Origin: JAMZMI01 sp049115715
GTDB lineage: Bacteria; Bacteroidota; Bacteroidia; Cytophagales; Cyclobacteriaceae
NCBI GenBank assembly: GCA_049115715.1
Contig: JAGDZQ010000003.1
Coordinates: forward strand, 62,001-126,000
Direction: 5' to 3'
DNA length: 64,000 nucleotides
The position numbers and the translations under genes are program-made. Shown one piece after another: positions 28,032 to 36,569 of this stretch. The notes below the pieces were generated by a model. The model had not been told where the DNA came from. It did no database searches and was given only the letters and a program-made list of their open reading frames with translations. How positions within the stretch are numbered: position 1 is the first letter of the stretch; each line of letters opens with the position of its first letter.

Positions 28032-28397
28032 ATGCGAGAAGTTGACGCTTACTATTCGTCCAAAGAGGAGCCCAACAAGAGCTGCTTGCTTGCGCTTCGA
28101 AACATTGTTCTGGAACAGGATAGCAATATCACCGAAACGCTAAAGTGGGGAATGCCCTGCTTTTGCTTTAAGAAAAAACCGTTCTGCTACCTCTGGACGG
28201 ATAAAAAAACACTAGAACCCTATCTTCTTTTTGTGGAAGGAAAGTTGCTTGATCACCCGAGCTTAGAAGAGGGGACGCGTGCGAAAATGAAGATTTTCAG
28301 GGTGAACCCAAATGAAGACCTTCCCATAAATACAATAGAACCGCTACTAAGCGATGCACTTGATTTGTATAGGAACGGAATCATTAAAGTGAAGTAA
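28032..28397 (+). CDS. DUF1801 (YdhG-like) domain protein
   Basis: 121 residues, cytoplasmic. Motifs ITETLKWGMPCFCFKKKPFCYL and a basic C-terminal half fit the small DUF1801 family, of frataxin-like fold and uncertain function. It begins 8 bp after the bestrophin stop, and is convergent with the Spo0M-like genes. Confidence 0.75.
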   Translation: MREVDAYYSSKEEPNKSCLLALRNIVLEQDSNITETLKWGMPCFCFKKKPFCYLWTDKKTLEPYLLFVEGKLLDHPSLEEGTRAKMKIFRVNPNEDLPINTIEPLLSDALDLYRNGIIKVK

Positions 28398-28447
28398 CCC
28401 CATTATTCGATATTGAGTGAAATTGCCACACTGTCTACGCACGGTTA

Positions 28448-28870
28448 TCAAGCATACGAAACAGGTCTGTCTACTATAAACTTTTCCCACCCGCTGGATG
28501 GATCCACTCCCGACATGTCTAACCCTGCCAAAGCATACCATAGAAGACTTGAGTGTCTCCCTAAAAAAGTGGAAGGTGCCGAAAGCGGAATCTCTATGCT
28601 AGTCTCCCACTGTTTCGTCTCGCCTCCGTTTATCTGTATGTCACGTTCGATGGACTTCTGTGCTGAATGAAGGTTGTTGGTATTAGCGGACCTTTCTTCA
28701 GCTTTTATTTTCAGGTACAATTCTTTGATAAAAATTGTTTCCTCTTTAGCTGTCACACTGATAACTAATTGCAGAGGCTCATCTTCCCTGATTTCATGGT
28801 TTTTGATTTCAATTTTCACCTCTGCGGCTCCTCCGGTCAGGAAATTCTTTACCGATTTAAGTACACCCAT
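28448..28870 (-). CDS. Spo0M-like arrestin-fold protein, second of a tandem pair
   Basis: 140 residues. It opens with FLTGGAAEVKIEIKNHEIRE and an immunoglobulin/arrestin-like strand pattern as in the Spo0M (sporulation-control) family, though it is shorter than Bacillus Spo0M. The C-terminal GLDMSGVDPSSGWEKFIVD mirrors its neighbour 28873-29370. No signal peptide. It starts 2 bp after its paralogue. Function in non-sporulating Bacteroidota is unknown. Confidence 0.7.
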   Translation of the reverse strand: MGVLKSVKNFLTGGAAEVKIEIKNHEIREDEPLQLVISVTAKEETIFIKELYLKIKAEERSANTNNLHSAQKSIERDIQINGGETKQWETSIEIPLSAPSTFLGRHSSLLWYALAGLDMSGVDPSSGWEKFIVDRPVSYA

Positions 28871-28872
28871 AT

Positions 28873-29370
28873 TTAGATTTGATTAATGGTGTAATTCATT
28901 CTTTTAGACACAAAAAACTCACACCAGCCACTATCTGGATCGTTTCCTGGCATGTCAAGCCCCGCATACACTTCCCACTTAAAAGAAACTTCCTTACCAT
29001 GAAAGGTAGCTTTGGGGTTCTCTGGAAACTCAACAGTGACCAGCCACTTATCTTCTTCCCCTGCTTTTAACGAAACACCTTCAGCAATGATTTTTTCTTC
29101 TTTGTGGTGAATCTCAGATCGGGTCTCATCTCGATAACTCGTTGTTGAATTCCCATCACTATCTGTTGTATGATAAGAGACCTGCTCTACATAGTTTTCG
29201 ACACCTCTCACCTTGAAATAGACTTCCTTCACCTGACAATCATCTTTGGCAAGGGCACTCACAAACAATCGAAGCGGCTTACCACCATCTACAACCTGCT
29301 CCTCAAAGACTATGGTTACTTCTGCAGCTCCACCAGTAATGAAATTTTTTATTTTAGAGAATAAACCCAT
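28873..29370 (-). CDS. Spo0M-like arrestin-fold protein, first of a tandem pair
   Basis: 165 residues. IKNFITGGAAEVTIVFEEQV at the start, a basic/acidic beta-strand body, and GLDMPGNDPDSGWCEFFVSK near the end match the paralogue downstream almost motif for motif, so the pair arose by tandem duplication. This copy keeps an extra loop of about 25 residues after DGNSTTSYRD. Likely cytoplasmic. The two genes form a small minus-strand operon. Confidence 0.7.
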   Translation of the reverse strand: MGLFSKIKNFITGGAAEVTIVFEEQVVDGGKPLRLFVSALAKDDCQVKEVYFKVRGVENYVEQVSYHTTDSDGNSTTSYRDETRSEIHHKEEKIIAEGVSLKAGEEDKWLVTVEFPENPKATFHGKEVSFKWEVYAGLDMPGNDPDSGWCEFFVSKRMNYTINQI

Positions 29371-29566
29371 GCATCACATTTGAAAGACTATTTCATGAAG
29401 ATAGATTATCATATTCTTTGATCAAAATATTTATACTTATAGCCTTAGCATAGCCTCCACGTATTTCTTGTCTCAAATAAGCCAGATGGTTGAGCAAAGG
29501 TTTTCAACTCTCTGCTTTATTGAACATTGTATATTTACATTGTACCCAATCGCAATAGAAAACCCC

Positions 29567-31129
29567 ATGCCTAATCTCTCGCTCTTGAAACAGACAACCC
29601 TTCCTTTTTTATCCAGAACCAATGTTTCACTCCTTGCTTTTGCTATTCTAGTAATATCAAGCTGCACACCGACCAGCAACGAAATCAAAGAGACTGGGAA
29701 ACCCAATATCGTTTTTATCTTCTCTGACGATCAGACCTTTAGTTCTATCAATGCTCTTGGAAACGATGAAATCATAACTCCTAACTTAAATCGATTGGTT
29801 GAGTCAGGCACCACGTTTACTCACGCATACAATATGGGATCTTGGAGCGGGGCAGTTTGTCTGGCTTCAAGAGCAATGCTTATTTCTGGAAGATCAGTTT
29901 GGGATGCCAATCAATTTCGAAAAAACTGGTCATCCGGAGATTCTATTCAGCATACTTGGGGAAAACTCATGGAATCCAGCGGTTACGACACTTACATGAC
30001 AGGTAAGTGGCACGTGGATGCACCTGCCTATAAAGTTTTCCAAACTTCAGCGCATGTCCGTCCCGGCATGCCTGACGATGCGTGGGATCATTTCACTATG
30101 GTAGACAAATTTGACTCCCTAAGAAAAGTAAATGGCAAGTCATCTGACATCATGCCGATTGGTTACAATCGACCACTGGATGAAAACGACAACAGTTGGT
30201 CTCCAACAGACACTACTTTTGGTGGGTTCTGGCAAGGCGGAAAACACTGGAGTGCTGTGGTGAAAGACGATGCATTGAATTTCCTGGATGCGGCTAAGAA
30301 AAGCGAAAATCCTTTCTTTATGTATCTCGCCTTCAATGCACCCCACGATCCCAGACAGGCACCTCAAGCATATCAGGACTTGTACAATCTGGATAGTATT
30401 TCACTTCCAAAAAGCTGGGCTCCAGAGTACCCTTACAGAAAAGATATTGCCAATGATGATGACTTGAGAGACGAAGCTTTGGCACCTTTCCCAAGAACCG
30501 AATATGCTACCAAAGTGCATATAAAAGAATATTATGCGAGCATCACCTATATGGATGCTCAAATCGGAAAAATCCTTGATGCGCTTGAAGCTTCAGGCAA
30601 AATGGAAAACACCTATATATTCTTCACTTCTGATCACGGCCTGGCCATGGGCAGACATGGACTGCTTGGAAAGCAAACGCTGTTTGATCACAGTATCCGA
30701 CCTCCTATGATGGTAGTTGGTCCAAGTGTGAAAGCCGGTGCAAAGAACGATGCAGATGTTTATCTGCAAGACGCCATGGCATCATCATTAGAACTTGCCA
30801 AGATCAAAAAACCAAAGTATGTATTCTTCAATAGCTTAATGGATCTGGCAAAAGGGCAGACTCAAGAGAGTCATTATGACGAAATATATGGCGCCTATCT
30901 GGAGGTTTCCAGAATGATACGTAAGGATGGATATAAACTCATGGTTTATCCAAAAATCAACAAAGTACTCTTGTTTGATTTGGAAAATGATCCAGAAGAA
31001 ATGAATGATTTAGCTGATAATGAAGCATTCTCCGAAAAGGTGAAAACCATGTTCGGAGAGCTTCTTTCTCTTCAGAAAAAAATGGGTGACCCCTTGAGTC
31101 TTGAAGACATCACCCATAAGGCGTTTTAG
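29567..31129 (+). CDS. Sulfatase (type I), lipoprotein
   Basis: 520 residues from the Met at 29567, chosen because the frame above it gives no signal while this start gives a lipoprotein signal (LLAFAILVISSCTPTS). Metal site: IVFIFSDDQTFSS. Formylglycine motif: CLASRAMLISGR. Later motifs are LAFNAPHDPRQAPQ and FTSDHGLAMGRHGLLGKQ. It is a paralogue of the sulfatase at 22804. It precedes, and is convergent with, an FAH-family gene and the GH29 gene. A palindrome half-site (29532-29544) lies in its leader. Confidence 0.93.
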   Translation: MPNLSLLKQTTLPFLSRTNVSLLAFAILVISSCTPTSNEIKETGKPNIVFIFSDDQTFSSINALGNDEIITPNLNRLVESGTTFTHAYNMGSWSGAVCLASRAMLISGRSVWDANQFRKNWSSGDSIQHTWGKLMESSGYDTYMTGKWHVDAPAYKVFQTSAHVRPGMPDDAWDHFTMVDKFDSLRKVNGKSSDIMPIGYNRPLDENDNSWSPTDTTFGGFWQGGKHWSAVVKDDALNFLDAAKKSENPFFMYLAFNAPHDPRQAPQAYQDLYNLDSISLPKSWAPEYPYRKDIANDDDLRDEALAPFPRTEYATKVHIKEYYASITYMDAQIGKILDALEASGKMENTYIFFTSDHGLAMGRHGLLGKQTLFDHSIRPPMMVVGPSVKAGAKNDADVYLQDAMASSLELAKIKKPKYVFFNSLMDLAKGQTQESHYDEIYGAYLEVSRMIRKDGYKLMVYPKINKVLLFDLENDPEEMNDLADNEAFSEKVKTMFGELLSLQKKMGDPLSLEDITHKAF

Positions 31130-31173
31130 GATCAAGGCGAGTTCTAATCGAGTCTTTGCCTTGAGCAAGAGAT

Positions 31174-31785
31174 CTACAGAACTTTGGTCTCCAAAAGCTT
31201 TTCTCCTTCAAGAAAACCGGTCATTACATCGCCAGAATTTATTTTCTCCACACCATGCGCAGGTGTTCCGGTTAATAGTATATCTCCGGGATTGAGGGTC
31301 ATAAAAGCTGAAACATATTCAATCAACTGAGGCAACTTAGTAATCATCAGAGAAGTATTCCCCTTTTGCTTCTCTACACCATTAAGCTCTAAGCTGAAGT
31401 TTATATTTTCAAAATCAGGAAAATCTCCAATCGGCTTAAATTCAGCAATCGGAGTAGCTCCATCAAAACCTTTAGCTAGCGCCCAAGGCCCCTTTCCTTC
31501 TCTACTCTTTGTTAAGACATCTTTTGCTGTAAGGTCGTTGGCAAGCGTAATAGCATCAACATAGGTCATGGCATCATCGGCTTTTACAAGCTTACACGTT
31601 TGTCCTATTCTCACTGCTATTTCAATCTCATACCAAACATCGCTGGTAATTGCAGGTATTTCTAAATCAGCATTGTCTTTTAGCAATGTGGTGTCTGCTT
31701 TTGTGAAGATCAAAGGAGTCACTTCTCCTTGTGGCATGTCTTTCTGATCATTCACGTAATTCTTTCCAATACCTACTATTTTCAT
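31174..31785 (-). CDS. Fumarylacetoacetate hydrolase family protein
   Basis: 203 residues, the size of the short FAHD1/YcgM-type members. Motifs: IVGIGKNYVNDQ, FTKADTTLL, EIEIAVRIGQTC, LANDLTAKDV, KGPWALAKGFDG and GDILLTGTPAHGVEKINSGD. These enzymes hydrolyse or decarboxylate 2-keto acids with a divalent metal. It lies 117 bp downstream of the broken fucosidase gene in the same direction, so a role in keto-acid steps of deoxy-sugar breakdown is possible but not shown. Confidence 0.88.
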   Translation of the reverse strand: MKIVGIGKNYVNDQKDMPQGEVTPLIFTKADTTLLKDNADLEIPAITSDVWYEIEIAVRIGQTCKLVKADDAMTYVDAITLANDLTAKDVLTKSREGKGPWALAKGFDGATPIAEFKPIGDFPDFENINFSLELNGVEKQKGNTSLMITKLPQLIEYVSAFMTLNPGDILLTGTPAHGVEKINSGDVMTGFLEGEKLLETKVL

Positions 31786-31902
31786 CTTTTCTATCTAGTG
31801 TTTTTAAAGCTGCAATAATATACCGTTGAAATGGGACGAGCAACCCACAACCGATAAGGAAAGTCAAAACATTCCCTTTAGCCGGAGGAAAATCTCCTGT
31901 GA

Positions 31903-33387
31903 TTATTTTTTCAAATCAATCTTAAAGACTGTAGCAATTTCACTGACCTTCCCTTCTGAGATATCGAGGCTAAGCCCATCGCTATTCAATTTCCATTTTA
32001 CAGTTTCCTCTGACCCCAATAGCTTAATTGATTTGATCTTTAAGGTTTCTGGAAGCTCCGATTTGGAAAAGGATTTTAGTAATACTTTGCCACTTTCCGG
32101 CCAACCTAGAAAAGTCACATAGATACTTTCTCCCTTGGTTGTATACCTGACATCCTTGGCAGAGTACTTGATTTTCAAAAACGCCCGATGATTCTTGAAA
32201 TTCCCCTCCGGTTCCTTAGTCGGCCCTTCTCCAAAAGTATACCATGGTCTGGTATCGTATATGGACTCACCATATCGATCAAGCCACTGTCCCATTTCCA
32301 GCAATACCTTTTGCTGATCCGGAGGTATGGTTCCGTCAGATTTCGGAGATACGTTGAGCAGCAAAACCCCATTTTTGCTCACTATATCGATCAAGACATG
32401 AACCACATCTTTGGTAGGTTTTATTCTGAGATCCTCGGTATAGCACCAGCTTCCATCACTGATTGTCTCATCTGTCATCCACGACTTTTCTTCTAACCTG
32501 TTTTTTCTTGACTTCTCCAGATCATCGATACTAAAGTCCAACGGTAGATCATCTTGCTTCCTTACTATCACCACTTCCTTCCCCCATTCCTTGGCTCTAT
32601 TCAAATAATAAGCGGCCATTTCCTAACGATAGTTTTCCGGCACTCGATCAAGCCAGCTATCAAACCAAATGATATCAGGCTGATATTTATCTACCACCTC
32701 ATTGACCTTGGCAAGCCAAACTTCTCTGTTCCATTTTGCCTCGGGAATTCTCCCATACAAATAGTTTAGCTCCGAGTCATCTTCCCCAGGAGGCATACCT
32801 TTGAAATCCGGATAGTGACTTGACCTATACTTGCGTCCTTCTGATAGCGAGTCATATCGCTGGAGGTTTCTTGCGTGATGAAACGTGGTAATCAGCTTAA
32901 TTCCACGGCTTTTAAGTTCTGTTGCCAGCTCTCCCGTAATATCACGTTTTGGACCTTTGTCCATCGCATTCCATGGAGTAACCTCTGAGTCCCACATAGA
33001 AAATCCATCATGATGCTCGGCCACCGGACCCGCAAATCTAGCTCCTGCTTTTTCAAATAGTTCTGCCCAAGCGGAGGCGTCAAATTTTTCTGCTTTGAAC
33101 ATAGGAACAAAATCATGATAACCAAACTCACCCGGGTGTCCGTATTTCTCAACATGATTTTTGTATTCGCGGCGATTCTCAAAATGCATCCATCTCGGAT
33201 ACCATTCATTACCAAAAGCCGGAACGGAATACACCCCCCAATGAAAGTAAATCCCCAGCTTGGCATTTTGAAACCACTCAGGTGACTCATTGTGCTTCGA
33301 TAGTGACTCCCAGTTAGGTTGATAGGGCTGAGAATAAAGGGATGTGATCGCAAAGAATAGCGATAGGACGAGAAATACTTTTTTCAT
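31903..33387 (-). pseudogene. GH29 alpha-L-fucosidase interrupted by an in-frame TAG
   Basis: Two pieces lie in the same frame: 33387-32623 (254 residues, signal peptide KKVFLVLSLFFAITSLYSQ, PNWESLSKHNESPEWFQNAK, KLGIYFHWGVYSVPAFGNEW) and 32622-31903, which restores the family's EMAAYYLNRAKEWGKEVVI without a shift. Only a TAG at 32625-32623 separates them. GH29 proteins commonly have Gln at this place, and CAG to TAG is one transition. The catalytic nucleophile region (IIWFDSWLD) lies just before the stop. Undisturbed length would be 494 residues, normal for the family with its C-terminal beta domain. Either a recent nonsense mutation, a base-call error, or readthrough. Confidence 0.85.
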
Positions 33388-33472
33388 TTTTAAAGTCTAA
33401 TGAACCAATAAATCATTACAACCTAATAAAATATTGATTTTAAACGAAGAAATTTTGCTAAATCGGTTGCGC

Positions 33473-33487
33473 ATTTACATTGTAAAT
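33473..33487. promoter_or_regulatory. Palindromic operator candidate between GH29 and GH16
   Basis: ATTTACATTGTAAAT is a perfect palindrome around one central base. It lies in the 197-bp divergent gap, 86 bp upstream of GH29 and 98 bp upstream of GH16. Its left 12 bases recur at 29533-29544 just ahead of the sulfatase. A LacI- or GntR-type repressor site would look like this, but no such regulator gene is in the window. Confidence 0.4.
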
Positions 33488-33584
33488 AGCCCGAAAATCT
33501 TGCCGCATTGGTGCTGGTGGTTGAGTCAATGGATTGCGCATTTGGGCTACTGGTAGTTTTCTAAATTAGATGAAAATCTCATAG

Positions 33585-34472
33585 ATGAAACACATCAAAA
33601 CTACATTTTCAATTCTACTGTTTTTCATTGTCCATGCCTACACTTCGGTTTCTATAGCTCAAGACTTAACCATTCCCAAAAAAAACTACGCAGACTCTGT
33701 TGATTTCAGCAATGCTCCCGCAAGAAGGTCTACTCATTTGCCTCTCTCTGATCAAGAAAACAATGGTGATTGGAAGCTGGTAAGCGGTCTAAGCGATGAG
33801 TTTGAAGACAAAAAACTCAATACAAGAAAGTGGTACCCCAACAATCCAAAATGGAAAGGCCGCCCTCCTACCTATTTTCATGGATCCAATGTCACACTTG
33901 AAGAGGGTGAGTTGGTCATGCGAATAAACCAACATGGAGATGAAAGTTTACCAGATGGGTTTACACACAGTAGTGGGTTCATCAAAAGCAAAAAAAAGGC
34001 ACTATACGGATACTTCGAAGCTGAACTTAAGCCTATGGATGCACCGTGGGTCTCAGGATATTGGATGACAAACGTAGGTAGCAACTGGTGGACAGAAATC
34101 GACATCTGCGAAAATGCTCCGGGCTTAAGCTACAATCGTCATGATCTGAATTCTAATTTACATGTGTTTCGATCTCCGGAGGATCAGGGAAACGTGAAAG
34201 AACATTTTGCCAGAAATAAGAAATATTATGTGCCGTTCGAACTTCAGAAAGACTACCATGTATGGGGTCTGGAATGGAACAAAGATGTGATCCGGTTCTA
34301 TATCGATGGAGTACTTTTTCGTGAGGCAGAAAATACCCACTGGCACCAGCCGCTTGAAATCAATTTCAATTGCGAATCCAACAAATGGTTCGGAGCACTC
34401 CCTGACGATTCTCGCCTGGATGGTGTGTACCGAGTCAAATACTTCAGAGTCTGGAAGCAAAGCCAAGATTAG
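33585..34472 (+). CDS. GH16 family glycoside hydrolase (galactanase-like), secreted
   Basis: 295 residues with a signal peptide (TFSILLFFIVHAYTSVSIAQ). The GH16 catalytic strand is TEIDICEN (Glu-x-Asp-x-x-Glu). Other motifs are YFHGSNVTLEEGELVMR, GFIKSKKKALYGYFEAE and YHVWGLEWNKDVIRFYIDG. The form is near agarase/porphyranase/carrageenase-like members rather than lichenase, but the subfamily cannot be fixed by eye. It is divergent from GH29 and upstream of the esterase. An 8-bp inverted repeat (34494-34513) follows the stop. Confidence 0.9.
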   Translation: MKHIKTTFSILLFFIVHAYTSVSIAQDLTIPKKNYADSVDFSNAPARRSTHLPLSDQENNGDWKLVSGLSDEFEDKKLNTRKWYPNNPKWKGRPPTYFHGSNVTLEEGELVMRINQHGDESLPDGFTHSSGFIKSKKKALYGYFEAELKPMDAPWVSGYWMTNVGSNWWTEIDICENAPGLSYNRHDLNSNLHVFRSPEDQGNVKEHFARNKKYYVPFELQKDYHVWGLEWNKDVIRFYIDGVLFREAENTHWHQPLEINFNCESNKWFGALPDDSRLDGVYRVKYFRVWKQSQD

Positions 34473-34605
34473 ATTTGTGAAAAGTGTACCCCTAAGTAGA
34501 TACATATCTACTTACGCTTAGAGCAAAAAAATCACAATTTTGATATGAACGATTATCCTCGACAAAATCAAATGTCCGAATATTATTCATCTCAAAATTA
34601 CTTGT

Positions 34606-35556
34606 ATGACCCTACGACTCTATTTTCTTTCCCTTTACTTAATCTCCCTTGCCTCATATGGTCAGGTCAATGTTCGTACCGATATCGAGCTTACACCTGA
34701 CCATTTTGAACAGGACGGAGTGCCGAATGGAGAACTGAAAGGCCCATTTACTTTTCACAGCAAAATCATAGCAGGAACCGTACGGCAGTATTGGGTTTTC
34801 GTCCCAGAGCAGTACGATCCGACCGTTCCTGCCGGCGTATTGGTCTTTCAAGATGGATATAGAGCTCGTCATCCTCGTGGATCAATACGCGCTCCTCAGG
34901 TGATGGCGAATTTGATCGCCAAAGGTGAGATGCCCGTTACGATAGGTGTTTTCATAACCCCGGGCAATCGCTCCGAGCAATACCCCGATGACTTAGAATG
35001 GAGCAACCCCAATAATCGAGCGGAGGAATATGATGCCATGGACAATCGATACGGACGATTCATTGTAGAAGAAATGTTGCCTGAGATCAGTAAAGAATAC
35101 AATCTAACTGATGACCCAAATCAGCGTGCTATTTGTGGAACCAGCAGTGGAGCTATTGCCGCTTTCACAGTGGCATGGCACTACCCTGATTTCTTTCGAA
35201 AGGTGTACAGCGGCATTGGCAGCTATGTTTCGATTGGGTTCAAACCCAGCGAAACACCGGTCAAACTTGGAGGACAGGACTATCCTGCCCTCATACGCAG
35301 AGAGTCCATTCGTCCCATGCGTATCTTTATTCAAGACGGCACCAACGACCTTAGCAACGAATGGGGAGACTGGTTTCTCGCTAACCAGCAAATGGTCTCA
35401 GCAATGAAATATGCAAACAAGTATGCGGATGAAAACAGCATAAAAGGCGCGCGATACCAGCTTCGAGAAGTTTGGACTGATGGTGAGCATAGTGACGCAC
35501 ACCCAGGAGCACTATTGCCTGAAGCTCTGAGATGGCTCTGGAGCGAGGAGCGATAG
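34606..35556 (+). CDS. Esterase of the enterochelin esterase/CE1-like alpha/beta hydrolase family, secreted
   Basis: 316 residues with a signal peptide (LYFLSLYLISLASYGQ). The nucleophile elbow is CGTSSGAIAA (Ser in GTSSG). The acid lies in FIQDGTNDL, and the His in GEHSDAHPGALLPEALRWLW. Lengths and motifs fit exported CE1/Fes-like esterases found with glycan-degrading genes. It follows the GH16 gene by 133 bp. Its 3' end and trailer (from about 35401 to 35631) are repeated twice downstream without the rest of the gene. Confidence 0.85.
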   Translation: MTLRLYFLSLYLISLASYGQVNVRTDIELTPDHFEQDGVPNGELKGPFTFHSKIIAGTVRQYWVFVPEQYDPTVPAGVLVFQDGYRARHPRGSIRAPQVMANLIAKGEMPVTIGVFITPGNRSEQYPDDLEWSNPNNRAEEYDAMDNRYGRFIVEEMLPEISKEYNLTDDPNQRAICGTSSGAIAAFTVAWHYPDFFRKVYSGIGSYVSIGFKPSETPVKLGGQDYPALIRRESIRPMRIFIQDGTNDLSNEWGDWFLANQQMVSAMKYANKYADENSIKGARYQLREVWTDGEHSDAHPGALLPEALRWLWSEER

Positions 35557-35631
35557 CTTATTCCTCGACAAATGGAATCGCTATATTTATTCTGTAAAAT
35601 ACGAATGCATTATTTGTGCTGTTATTTATAA
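35401..35631 (+). repeat. Esterase 3' end and trailer, copy 1 of 3 (parental)
   Basis: This stretch covers the last about 50 codons of the esterase plus its 75-bp trailer (...ATTTATTCTGTAAAATACG...TTATTTATAA). Diverged copies lie at about 37286-37498 and 38539-38754, and all three end right before a GTT that starts a cassette-like unit. The downstream copies code only for the tail (KYANNAESARYQFQKVWTDD and on). Confidence 0.75.
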
Positions 35632-35640
35632 GTTGGCAGT
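35632..35640 (+). other. Start of cassette unit 1 (R'-like GTTGGCAGT)
   Basis: GTTGGCAGT here is exactly complementary to ACTGCCAAC at 36161-36169, directly after the unit's gene. In integron cassettes the first bases and the R'' box of the own attC pair this way. Confidence 0.6.
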
Positions 35641-35658
35641 AATATCCTCCCGTTGAAA

Positions 35659-36156
35659 ATGAGCAAAATCCGACAGACATCACCAGATAAGGTTAACGGC
35701 AAATTGGTTAAGTATCGACAAGGTGACTTATTATCAATCAAAACCGAGAACAAATACTTGGGAGCTATTATGACTGGTAAGTTCAACAAGTACTATAATC
35801 TTACTTTCATGGAATTCGAACTAACAGACAAGCCTGAATTATCGGACTTTTTGAACAGCCGATTCTTTGGAACAAGATTCGGATCTTGGGAGGATTTAAC
35901 TTATGCGGTTGATCAACGAATGGTAACTTGTAAATACGTCGATAACGAGGAAATCTTCGAGAAAGTCGGTGCTATTCAAATGATCGAGAAATTCACCTGT
36001 GCTGGATATGCATATCTAAACAATAGAGATGAAATTCTTGAATATTATGCGAAAGAACTTCCAATTCGAATTGAGAAGAGTAACAACGCTGCAAAATTCC
36101 CTGCAATCGCGTTTGTGAGTAAACACCTAATAGAAACAGAGAAGATAGTAGCATAA
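35659..36156 (+). CDS. Cassette 1 gene: hypothetical protein
   Basis: 165 residues from the ATG at 35659 (a TTG two codons up is less likely). Cytoplasmic by composition. The start KYRQGDLLSIKTENKYLGAI is a small beta-barrel-like pattern; the rest is mixed. I recognise no family with confidence. It begins 27 bp inside the cassette and stops 4 bp before the R''-like box, leaving almost no spare sequence, as typical cassette genes do. Confidence 0.7.
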   Translation: MSKIRQTSPDKVNGKLVKYRQGDLLSIKTENKYLGAIMTGKFNKYYNLTFMEFELTDKPELSDFLNSRFFGTRFGSWEDLTYAVDQRMVTCKYVDNEEIFEKVGAIQMIEKFTCAGYAYLNNRDEILEYYAKELPIRIEKSNNAAKFPAIAFVSKHLIETEKIVA

Positions 36157-36160
36157 AACT

Positions 36161-36540
36161 ACTGCCAACAATAGTTGATGTTGTGCTACTCCATAAAAGA
36201 ATGAAAACGAGTTGTTTCTCTATATTGAAAGTCTTCTCAATGCGATAAAACACATGCTTTGCAGCATCAAACCTCCAAATCATGTTGGAATTAGAGTTGT
36301 ACAACAAGTACAAATGCTATGACTGAATGGGGTTTAATCGGTCAGGATATTTTCGTGGGGATTGGAAAGTCCGCCACGTCTGCGCGAACCGAAGTTTTAA
36401 ATTTAAATTAAGGTCGAGCCGCGTAGGCGTGGCTTGGTGCGAGAGGAGGAGGTCGTGCTTTACAATTCCTACTCATCATAGGCTTTGTGCTTCATGCTGA
36501 TGCTCAGTATCCTACCTACGTAAACTTTTCTAAGTTGGAA
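36161..36540 (+). repeat. attC-like site 1 containing long repeat A (copy 1)
   Basis: Starts with ACTGCCAAC (36161-36169), complement of the unit's start. Then follows about 265 bp (to about 36433) that recurs at 41578-41841 with high identity, including TGGGGTTTAATCGGTCAGGA and AGTTTTAAATTTAAATTAAGG, and a GC-rich hairpin (AGCCGCG...GCGTGGCT). The first about 60 bp (GTTGAT..GCTACTCCATAAAAGA..GAAAACGAGTT) are also shared with the B repeats. The right edge is uncertain; GTTGGAA at 36534-36540 is the best R' candidate. This gene-free stretch (36157-36569) holds nothing else but the HigBA operator. Confidence 0.6.
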
Positions 36541-36541
36541 T

Positions 36542-36563
36542 AAGTTACCTAATTAGATAACTT
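36542..36563. promoter_or_regulatory. Operator palindrome of the HigBA pair
   Basis: A 22-bp near-perfect palindrome (AAGTTA-C-CTAATTAG-A-TAACTT; one mismatched pair) ends 6 bp before the toxin ATG. Type II antitoxins bind such sites to repress their own operon. Confidence 0.6.
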
Positions 36564-36569
36564 TGTTGA

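Noticed and set aside
31130..31173. Inverted repeat TCAAGGC/GCCTTGA between convergent genes as a terminator
   Set aside because: Only 7 bp with a 19-base loop and no T-run; too weak to annotate.
36161..36540. Repeat A as an insertion sequence or MITE
   Set aside because: No transposase, no clear terminal inverted repeats and no target duplication seen; its position inside cassette borders fits attC better, though a small element is not excluded.
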